A stretch of 6,502 bases of DNA from an uncultured Gemmatimonadota bacterium (GTDB lineage: Bacteria; Gemmatimonadota; Gemmatimonadetes; Gemmatimonadales; Gemmatimonadaceae), in NCBI GenBank assembly GCA_903894655.1, contig CAITQY010000143.1, forward strand, positions 1 to 6,502, given 5' to 3'. The notes under the pieces are model-generated. The model ran no database searches. It was not told where the DNA came from and worked only from the letters and a program-made list of their open reading frames with translations. Made by a program: the position numbers and the translations under genes. Shown here piece by piece: positions 1 to 5,824 of the stretch (position 1 is its first letter; every line of letters starts with the position of its first letter).

Positions 1-3
1 ACG

Positions 4-47
4 AAAAGGAGCATGCCCCGTGACCGGCGAACCGGTCACGGGGCATG
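4..47 (-). terminator. Intrinsic terminator of the Asp-box protein gene
   Basis: A perfect 16-bp inverted repeat (12-27 pairing with 32-47) encloses a 4-base loop that reads TTCG on the minus strand, closed by a G-C pair. Reading on the minus strand, the stem is followed by CTCC and then four T residues (7 down to 4). It lies 35 bases past the TAG stop of the upstream gene, the position expected for a Rho-independent terminator. The plus-strand flank is TTCTGG, a poorer U-tract, so the minus orientation is preferred. Confidence 0.85.
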
Positions 48-81
48 TTCTGGTCGCTCTCAACGGAGCGAGCGACGCAAC

Positions 82-3000
82 CTAACGATCGCTCGGCTCG
101 CGCCCTTCGTCGTCGAGCCCGAAGAATCCGCCGCCGCCTTCGCCGCCGCTCACGCGCTCGATGCGAAGCACCTTCGAGTACGACGTGCCACCCACGATGA
201 TGGTGATCTTGTAGTCGCCGGTCCCCGCGAGGGCGTTCTGCCCACCGCGTCCACCGCGACCGCCGCCGCCGCCGCCCGGGAGGATCCCGATGGATGCGAA
301 GTCATCACCCAGCGCCTCGCGCAGCGGACCGAACACCGCTTGCAATCCGGCCGGACCGGCCGGCGCTTCCGCCGCCCCTTCGCCGCCGGGCGCCGCACCA
401 CCGGGTCCACCGGGGCCACCACGACCACCGCCCTGCGCGCCGAAGCTTGGCAGCGCCCGCGTTTCGCCGGGACGATCCTGGAAGCCGCCGGCACCGGCGC
501 CGCCACGACCACCACCGCCTCCACCACCGCCACCGAAGCCGCCGCCCAACATGGCGGCCATCTGCGGCGGCTGCTGACCGGTCTGCACGGTGGTGCGGAT
601 CATGGCCAGCATCGGGGCCGGTACCGCGCCCGCCTTCTCCAGCGAATCCAGCGCGCGCATCACACGGCGCTGCGTATTCACGCTGTCACGCTGCTGAGCC
701 GGCGTGAGCGCGATGCGCGCCGGCGCCGGGCGCTGCGCGCGCATGTCCCACACCACGTTGTGCAGGCCCGGCTGGCCGGGACCGGTGAGGGAGCGGATCG
801 TATCACCACTCGCGTCCTGCACGATCATGCGAACCTGTCCACCGGCGTTCTCCGACAGCCGGTACCAGATCGAGGCGCCGTACGTCGGACTCGGGCCCTG
901 AAACACCCCCTGGCCCACGTTGCCGCCGTTGATGGTCTGCTCGCCCCACTGGAACGCCGTGCGCGGCGCGAACAGCGTGGTCTTGGCCGCGAGTACGGCC
1001 GGCGTCATCTGCTGCAGCGGCGTGATGTCAGCGATCCAAATGGACCGACCGTGCGTACCGGCAATGAGCTCGCCGTCGCGCGGATGAATGATCAGATCGT
1101 GTACCGGCGTGGTACCCAGTCCGCTCATGAAGCGCTGCCACGACTGTCCGCGATCGATCGACACATAGGCGCCCACGTCGGTGCCCACGAAGAGCAGATT
1201 CTGGTTCTTCGTGTCTTCGCGGATCACATGCACGAAGTCGGTCTGACCCTTGGGCAGGTCGTTCACGATCGACGTGAACGTACGGCCGAAGTTCGTGGTC
1301 ATGAACACGTACGGCGTGTAGTCGTCGTTACGGTGATTGTCGAACGTGACGTAAAACGTGGCGCTGTCGAAGTGCGACGGCTCGATACGCGATACGTAGC
1401 TGCCAGCCGGCACGCCGGTCACGTTCTTCGTCACGTCTTCCCACTGCGCGCCGTCGTTGCGTGTGAGCCAGACGCGTCCGTCGTCGGTGCCGGCGTACAG
1501 CAAGCCCGGACGGATCGACGATTCATTCAGCGACACCACCGTACCATAGGTCTCGGCGCCGGTCACGTCGGGGGTGATACTGCCGGTGGTCTTGAGGGCC
1601 ACATACAGCTTGGCCGAGTCGGCGTACGAGAGTTCACCGGAGATGGGGAACATCTCGTCGCCGTACTTCACGCTCTTGAGCACGCGGTTGGCACCGAAAT
1701 ACAGCGTGGCCGGATTGTGCTTCGAGATGATGTACGGCGTGTTCCAGTTCCAGCGCAGCGCATAGGCCACCGAGTCGGCCCGCTGACGGGTGCGATAGGC
1801 CGCCATCTGCTTTTTCTGCGCGGCTGTGGCGGGCTTGGTGGTATCGGGCCACACGGCGTAGATGGAGTCGTTCCACTGCAGGTAGCCGCCATCGCGCCAC
1901 GTGGGCTTGCGCAGTGCGCTGCGTTCCCCGGTCGCGAAGTTCAAGCGACCCATGTTGCCGCCCTGCGACGTGGAATAGATGATGTCGGTGTTCGTCTGAT
2001 CCTGCTGCGTCACGAAGCCGTCGCCGCCGCCCACGTTGTGCCACATGGCGTTGGTGACGGGACCCTGCTTGCGCCGGCTCGGACCGCACCACGATCCGTT
2101 GTCCTGCAAGCCACCGCACACGCGGTAGGGCACACCCATGTCGGCCGAGATGTTGTAGAACTGGCCCAGCGCGATCGAGTTCGGGAAGTGCCAGTTGCCA
2201 CCGCGATCGTTCGACACACCGATACCACCGTCATTGCCGGTGATGATGCGCTGCGGATCATTGGGGTCGATCCACATGGCGTGATGGTCCACGTGAATGC
2301 CTTCGGTGGTGTTGCCGGCCGTCTTGCCGCCGTCGCTGGAATACTTCACCGGCGTGGACGACCAGTACACGCGGTTCGGATCCTTGGGATCGACGCGCAC
2401 CTGGTTGTAGTAGAACGGCCGGGTATTCTCGGGGTTCATGTAGGCCCACGTCTTGCCGCCGTCTTCCGAGCGATAGAGGCCGCTGGGACGTGTCTGTGGC
2501 TTGCTGTTCGCGACCGGCTTCGCATTCGGCGCGGTGTCCGCTTCCACCAGCGAATACATCACGTCGGCGTTGGACGCCGCGATCGCAATGCCGATGCGCC
2601 CCTTCATCGTGGCGGGGAATCCGCCGCCCTTCACCTCGGTGAACGTCTCGCCGCCGTCGGTGCTCTTCCACAAGGCGGAGCCGGGACCGCCGGAGGTGAG
2701 CGAGTACGGGCTGCGTACGCGCTGATAGCTCGCGGCCCAGATCACGTTCGGATCACGCGGATCGAGGACAATATCGACGAAGCCGGTCTTCTCATCGATG
2801 AACTTGACCAGACGCCAGGTCTTGCCGCCGTCGGTGGTCTTGTAGAGGCCACGTTCCTTATTCGGCCCCCACGGATGGCCGAGCGCGGCCAGCCAGACGG
2901 TGTTGGCGTCCTTCGGATGGACCACGATCCGCGCGATCGCGCGCGTTTCGGCGATCCCCAGGAACGTCCACGACTTGCCGCCGTCGGCCGACTTGTAGAC

Positions 3001-3405
3001 GCCACCACCGGGGGAGATGGAATTCCGCGAGTTCGCTTCGCCCGTGCCCCAGTAGATCACGTTGGTGTCCGACGGGGCGATCGCGAGATCACCACCCGAC
3101 GACACGCGGGCCGTGTCCATGACGGCCTTGAACGTGGTGCCGTTATTGGTGGTCTTCCACAAGCCACCGCCGGCGGTGGACACGTAGAACGTCTTCGAGG
3201 GCGACGCGATGCCTTCGATATCGACGATGCGCCCCATCATGTTGGCGGGACCGATGTTGCGCCACCGCAGGGCATTGATGACGGCATCGCTGGCGGAAGC
3301 CTTGGGCGGCAACGCCGTCTGGGCGGCGAGCGGACTGGCCATCAGCCCGGACAGGCCGGCACCGAGAGCAAGGACGCGAATATTTCGCATGGGCAAGGTG
3401 AGCAT
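82..3405 (-). CDS. Secreted Asp-box (BNR/sortilin-type) beta-propeller protein with FlgD-like C-terminus
   Basis: The encoded protein has about 1107 residues. Residues 1-28 look like a Sec signal peptide: basic Arg after MLTLPM, a hydrophobic core, and probable cleavage near PLAAQ, so it should be exported. Ten Asp-box motifs (S/T-x-D-G-G-x-T-W type) mark propeller blades near residues 84, 138, 189, 247, 312, 355, 397, 647, 702 and 748. Clear examples are KSADGGKSW, KTTDGGKTW and RSEDGGKTW. CGGLQDNGSWCG (430-441) is a motif I associate with this family and holds the only two obvious Cys, a possible disulfide. Residues 855-895 (GLHNVVWDMR) and 1062-1084 (GDYKITIIVGG) look like two halves of a FlgD/Ig-like module, separated by Gly/Pro-rich sequence. 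Proteins of this type are often annotated as glycosyl hydrolase or sortilin-like, but no catalytic residues can be assigned and the ligand is unknown. No start has a convincing Shine-Dalgarno. I chose the ATG at 3405 because it leaves a complete signal peptide; the ATG at 3390 and GTG at 3432 are alternatives. Confidence 0.93.
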   Translation of the reverse strand: MLTLPMRNIRVLALGAGLSGLMASPLAAQTALPPKASASDAVINALRWRNIGPANMMGRIVDIEGIASPSKTFYVSTAGGGLWKTTNNGTTFKAVMDTARVSSGGDLAIAPSDTNVIYWGTGEANSRNSISPGGGVYKSADGGKSWTFLGIAETRAIARIVVHPKDANTVWLAALGHPWGPNKERGLYKTTDGGKTWRLVKFIDEKTGFVDIVLDPRDPNVIWAASYQRVRSPYSLTSGGPGSALWKSTDGGETFTEVKGGGFPATMKGRIGIAIAASNADVMYSLVEADTAPNAKPVANSKPQTRPSGLYRSEDGGKTWAYMNPENTRPFYYNQVRVDPKDPNRVYWSSTPVKYSSDGGKTAGNTTEGIHVDHHAMWIDPNDPQRIITGNDGGIGVSNDRGGNWHFPNSIALGQFYNISADMGVPYRVCGGLQDNGSWCGPSRRKQGPVTNAMWHNVGGGDGFVTQQDQTNTDIIYSTSQGGNMGRLNFATGERSALRKPTWRDGGYLQWNDSIYAVWPDTTKPATAAQKKQMAAYRTRQRADSVAYALRWNWNTPYIISKHNPATLYFGANRVLKSVKYGDEMFPISGELSYADSAKLYVALKTTGSITPDVTGAETYGTVVSLNESSIRPGLLYAGTDDGRVWLTRNDGAQWEDVTKNVTGVPAGSYVSRIEPSHFDSATFYVTFDNHRNDDYTPYVFMTTNFGRTFTSIVNDLPKGQTDFVHVIREDTKNQNLLFVGTDVGAYVSIDRGQSWQRFMSGLGTTPVHDLIIHPRDGELIAGTHGRSIWIADITPLQQMTPAVLAAKTTLFAPRTAFQWGEQTINGGNVGQGVFQGPSPTYGASIWYRLSENAGGQVRMIVQDASGDTIRSLTGPGQPGLHNVVWDMRAQRPAPARIALTPAQQRDSVNTQRRVMRALDSLEKAGAVPAPMLAMIRTTVQTGQQPPQMAAMLGGGFGGGGGGGGGRGGAGAGGFQDRPGETRALPSFGAQGGGRGGPGGPGGAAPGGEGAAEAPAGPAGLQAVFGPLREALGDDFASIGILPGGGGGGRGGRGGQNALAGTGDYKITIIVGGTSYSKVLRIERVSGGEGGGGFFGLDDEGREPSDR

Positions 3406-3445
3406 AGGTGGACCGACTCGGCCCGGGAACACGCGGGCCGGAGCA

Positions 3446-3474
3446 ACTATGGGCTACGCCGCGGTAACTCGCAA
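3446..3474 (-). promoter_or_regulatory. Possible sigma-70-like promoter for the Asp-box protein gene
   Basis: On the minus strand, TTGCGA (3474-3469; 4 of 6 matches to TTGACA) is followed by exactly 17 bases and then CATAGT (3451-3446; 4 of 6 matches to TATAAT). Transcription would begin near 3439, giving a leader of about 34 bases before the ATG at 3405. It sits between the repeat array and the gene, where an independent promoter is expected. Both boxes are imperfect and were found by eye, so chance is possible. Confidence 0.35.
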
Positions 3475-3494
3475 TGTTGTCGCGACGGGCGCTG

Positions 3495-3538
3495 GCTCCG
3501 TGGGACGGGAGGAGGCCGCTGGCGGCACGCCGATCGGC
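3495..3538. repeat. Unit 0: internally deleted remnant of the 259-bp repeat
   Basis: The bases just before unit 1 resemble two separated parts of a unit. CTCCGTGGG with GGAGGCCGC matches unit columns ~147-173, and GGCACGCCGATCGGC matches the last 15 columns of unit 2 at 12 of 15 positions. About 65 internal columns are missing, joined at a GGC shared by both sides. It reads as an old boundary copy that lost its A+T-rich middle. Confidence 0.6.
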
Positions 3539-3797
3539 TTATCCGTGTTGGTTCCGTGTGATCGGTGGTCTCCGTGTTCTAGCTGTTCTCGATCTTGCAG
3601 AATCACCACCGGAGGTGTCGCGGACCGTTCGCAAACAGCCGGATCAGCATGACCGCGGATTTTCGCGGGAACGACACGGATCTGCTCCGTGGGGGCGACG
3701 GAGGTCGCGGCTTTTCTGACGGATTGGTCTGTTTTGATTGAACAACAGAACAGCGAGGCGTCGGTGCGTGGCGATGGTCCTTCACGCGCCGGACAGC
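3539..3797. repeat. 259-bp repeat, unit 1 (complete)
   Basis: This is a complete unit, 93% identical to unit 3 and 89% to unit 2. Its first 88 columns differ from the partial unit 4 at a single position. Inside it are CCGCG-GATTTT-CGCGG (3653-3668), CACGGA-TCTGC-TCCGTG (3675-3691) and TCTGTT...AACAGA around the A+T-rich centre (3728-3749). An open frame of ~60 codons on the minus strand (GTG at 3785) is judged non-coding. Confidence 0.93.
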
Positions 3798-4056
3798 TTA
3801 TCCGTGTTGGTTCCGTGTGATCGGTGGTGTCCGTGTTCTGGCGGTTCTCGGTCCCGCCTTATCACGACCGGTGGTGTCGCGGACCATTCGCAAACAGCCG
3901 GAACAGCATGACCGCGGATTTTCGCGGGAACAACACGGATCTACTCCGTGGGGTCGACGGAGGCCGCGGCTTTTCTTGCGGATTGGTCTGTTTTGATTGA
4001 ACAACACAACAGCGACGCGTCGGCGGGGGGCGATGGCCCTTGGCGCGCCGGACGGC
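3798..4056. repeat. 259-bp repeat, unit 2 (complete, most diverged)
   Basis: This complete unit differs from unit 1 at 28 columns and from unit 3 at 35. Its divergence is spread over both the head and the last 120 columns, where units 1 and 3 differ at only 3 positions. The CCGCG-GATTTT-CGCGG and CACGGA-TCTAC-TCCGTG hairpins are intact, with only a loop base changed in the second. The TCTGTT/AACAGA stem is disrupted. Confidence 0.93.
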
Positions 4057-4315
4057 TTATCCGTGTTGGTTCCGTGTGAGCGGTGGTCTCCGTGTTCTGG
4101 CCGTTTTCGATCTTGCGGAACAGCCACCGGTGGTGTCGGGGACGGATCGCAAACAGCCGGAACAGCATGACCGCGGATTTTCGCGGGGACGACACGGATC
4201 TGCTCCGTGGGGGCGACGGAGGTCGCGGCTTTTTTGACGGATTGGTCTGTTTTGATTGAACAACAGAACAGCGAGGCGTCGGTGCGTGGCGATGGCCCTT
4301 CACGCGCCGAACAGC
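4057..4315. repeat. 259-bp repeat, unit 3 (complete)
   Basis: This complete unit differs from unit 1 at 17 columns, nearly all in the head (columns 1-110). At columns 64-90 it has its own variant, including the perfect 10-bp palindrome CCACCGGTGG. Its tail (columns 140-259) is almost the same as that of unit 1. The two hairpins shared by the other full units are preserved. Confidence 0.93.
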
Positions 4316-4428
4316 TTATCCGTGTTGGTTCCGTGTGATCGGTGGTCTCCGTGTTCTGGCTGTTCTCGATCTTGCAGAATCACCACCGGAGGTGTCGCGG
4401 ACAGTTCGCGAACTGCCGGAACACGGAT
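4316..4428. repeat. 259-bp repeat, unit 4 (3'-truncated partial copy)
   Basis: This copy matches unit 1 for about 108 columns, with one difference in the first 88, and then ends in CCGGAACACGGAT. The full units have CCGGAACAGC there, with ACACGGAT about 30 columns later, so the end may be an internal deletion joining two GGAAC sites. Truncation creates an 18-nt imperfect inverted repeat (4348-4365 with 4410-4427; 16 Watson-Crick pairs, one T-G and one mismatch on the plus strand). Confidence 0.85.
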
Positions 4429-4452
4429 ATACGGATGGCACGGTAACCGCTC

Positions 4453-4469
4453 CGCGTTCTGTGAACGCG
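4453..4469. other. Perfect 7-bp hairpin between transporter gene and repeat array
   Basis: CGCGTTC (4453-4459) pairs perfectly with GAACGCG (4463-4469) around the 3-base loop TGT. It lies 80 to 97 bases downstream of the transporter stop on the minus strand. No T-run follows on either strand, so it is not a standard intrinsic terminator. It might stall or protect a 3' end, or be incidental in GC-rich DNA. Confidence 0.4.
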
Positions 4470-4517
4470 TGGGCTCCGCGTGGGCAGCGTCTGGTCGTAC
4501 GACAGCGCTGTGAGGAT

Positions 4518-4537
4518 GGTGCCGCCGTAGCGGCGCC
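4518..4537 (-). terminator. Candidate U-tract-less terminator of the transporter gene
   Basis: GGTGCCGC (4518-4525) pairs with GCGGCGCC (4530-4537) around the loop CGTA, giving seven Watson-Crick pairs and one T-G. It starts 12 bases past the TAG stop (4550-4552). The minus-strand sequence after the stem (ATCCTCACAG) has no T-run. It could be a tail-less terminator, an RNA-stabilising hairpin or a chance GC-rich stem. Confidence 0.35.
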
Positions 4538-4549
4538 GCCGCACTGTGG

Positions 4550-5824
4550 CTACGCCGACTCCGCCTTCGACAGCACCATGTGCCGCCGCCCCAGCCAGAG
4601 CGCCACGACCAGCCACACCGCGCTCATCGGCGCGGCAATCAACGCGATCGAACTGACCGCGAGTCCAGCGGCTGACATCGACGCGTAGCTCCAGGCCCCG
4701 ATCTGGTCGCCGCTGCGATACGCAAACGTGTCGATGAAGTTCTTGGCTTTGTACTTGTCCTCGGCCGGAATCACCGAGAACAGCACCTCGCGCCCAGGGT
4801 TGGCGAAGGCATAGTTGCCGGCCCGACGAATCACCGTGAACGCCACGAACAACGAGAGCGACGGCCACACCCCGAGCGCGCCGAACCCGATCACACTCAC
4901 CAACGGCAGGATCGCGAGTGTCATGCCGACGCCGATCCACTTGATCACGCGACCGGAAATGAACAACTGCGCCAGCACTGTGAGCAGCTGCACATAGAAG
5001 TCGAGATTCGCCAGAAACGCCGTGCGCGATTCACGATCGGCGAACTTTGCGCCCACGATCTCGGCCTGTTGGAAGTACAACACCGTGGTGCCGATCGTGA
5101 ACAACAGCATGAACAGGCAGATCGCCAGCAGATACGGCGACCGGAGCACGTGCGTGATGCCGGCCAACGACCCACCACCCACCGATCGCTTCGCCTCCTC
5201 CCGATCGCGCGTCTCCGCGCGAAAGCTCGGCGGGAACCGTCGAAGCACCTGCACGCCGCACTCCAACAGGAGCACCGACACGAGCATCAACATCGGCGTC
5301 CCGACCTGCGTCGCCATGAGCGCGGTGAACTTCGAGCCAAACATGCCGCCCAGTGTTCCGCCCACCCCGATGAAGCCGTACAGCCGTTTCCCTTGATTGC
5401 TATAAAAGGTGTCAGCCATGAAGCCCCAGAACACCGAGGGCACGAACAGACTGAACACACTGATGAAGATCCAGAACGCCGGGCCGAGGTACTTCTCTTC
5501 CGCCGGCCCCGTGCTGGAGACCGCGTAGGCGAAGACCAGCAGGAGCGCGGAGAACACCCGATACACGATCGGGATGAAGCGTCGTACCGGGAGACGCGAT
5601 ACGATCGTCGCGTACAACGGATTCGCCAGCAGCGTCGCGACCAGCGTCCCCGTGAACAGCCACGGCAGCTTCGCCGTCCCGGCGGCCACGCCGATCGCGT
5701 CACGAATGCTGCGCAGAATGAAGTAACTGGCCAACAAAAAGAAGAAGAAGGAAAACGCGAACAGCGTCGCCCGCCACTCGCCTTCTTCCACCGTCACCAG
5801 CTTCGCCATGACGCGACGGATCAC
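4550..5824 (-). CDS. TLC/NTT-family nucleotide transporter-like membrane protein
   Basis: The predicted protein has 424 residues, with about 12 hydrophobic segments near 20-38, 54-74, 82-102, 113-136, 148-171, 176-194, 230-251, 275-292, 299-318, 321-341, 377-397 and 399-411, so it is an inner-membrane protein. The opening (EEGEWRATLFAF, then LASYFILRSIRDAIG) and the late motifs RRAGNYAFANPGRE (333-346) and EDKYKAKNFIDT (355-366) are what I recall from proteins labelled Npt1/Npt2 or ADP,ATP carrier-like (TLC family, MFS-like). Characterised members exchange ATP for ADP in obligate intracellular bacteria and plastids. Free-living homologues have no settled substrate, and none can be read from this sequence. 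The GTG at 5824 overlaps the upstream stop as GTGA and has GGAG four bases before it, suggesting translational coupling. The ATG at 5809 is a good alternative but lacks a Shine-Dalgarno. Confidence 0.88.
   Translation of the reverse strand: MIRRVMAKLVTVEEGEWRATLFAFSFFFFLLASYFILRSIRDAIGVAAGTAKLPWLFTGTLVATLLANPLYATIVSRLPVRRFIPIVYRVFSALLLVFAYAVSSTGPAEEKYLGPAFWIFISVFSLFVPSVFWGFMADTFYSNQGKRLYGFIGVGGTLGGMFGSKFTALMATQVGTPMLMLVSVLLLECGVQVLRRFPPSFRAETRDREEAKRSVGGGSLAGITHVLRSPYLLAICLFMLLFTIGTTVLYFQQAEIVGAKFADRESRTAFLANLDFYVQLLTVLAQLFISGRVIKWIGVGMTLAILPLVSVIGFGALGVWPSLSLFVAFTVIRRAGNYAFANPGREVLFSVIPAEDKYKAKNFIDTFAYRSGDQIGAWSYASMSAAGLAVSSIALIAAPMSAVWLVVALWLGRRHMVLSKAESA

Larger units (their letters stand above)
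3495..4428. repeat. Tandem array with an exact 259-bp period
   Basis: This gene-free stretch is filled by head-to-tail copies of one sequence. The landmark TTATCCGTGTTGGTTCCGTG starts at 3539, 3798, 4057 and 4316, exactly 259 bases apart each time. There are three complete units, a fourth truncated after about 108 columns, and a decayed remnant in front of the first. By-eye counts give 242/259 identity for units 1 and 3, 231/259 for 1 and 2, and 224/259 for 2 and 3, with no indels. Each unit carries several TCCGTG or CACGGA words and conserved short hairpins. Since 259 is not a multiple of 3, reading frames shift between units, which argues against a repetitive protein. I do not recognise it as a named element; it has no CRISPR-like spacers and no transposase. 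Confidence 0.95.

Noticed and set aside
290..577. Pro-rich plus-strand open frame opposite the Gly-rich tract of the Asp-box protein.
   Set aside because: It is the complement of GGC/GGA glycine codons; low complexity alone accounts for it.
13..3561. Very long open frame (1182 codons) on the plus strand, antisense to the Asp-box gene.
   Set aside because: It is exactly in codon register with the minus-strand gene, so its openness only means that gene has no TTA, CTA or TCA codons, as expected at high GC3. The translation is Arg/His/Gly-rich with no recognisable domain, and it runs past both ends of the real gene without a sensible boundary.
3603..3785. Pro/Arg-rich peptide of ~60 codons on the minus strand recurring in units of the repeat.
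   Set aside because: The frame is largely open in all three units, but the GTG start seen in units 1 and 3 is GCC in unit 2. The unit length is not a multiple of 3, and no ribosome binding site is seen. Similarity of the peptides is explained by DNA repeat identity.
3495..4428. CRISPR array.
   Set aside because: Copies are directly adjacent, 259 bp long, with no unique spacers and no cas genes nearby.
3495..4428. Insertion sequence or MITE.
   Set aside because: No transposase, no terminal inverted repeats at unit borders and no target-site duplication could be identified. Tandem head-to-tail packing is also atypical.
4380..4940. Minus-strand open frame of 186 codons overlapping the transporter 3' end and array.
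   Set aside because: It is out of frame with the transporter gene, Arg-rich, and its last part is simply translated repeat sequence.
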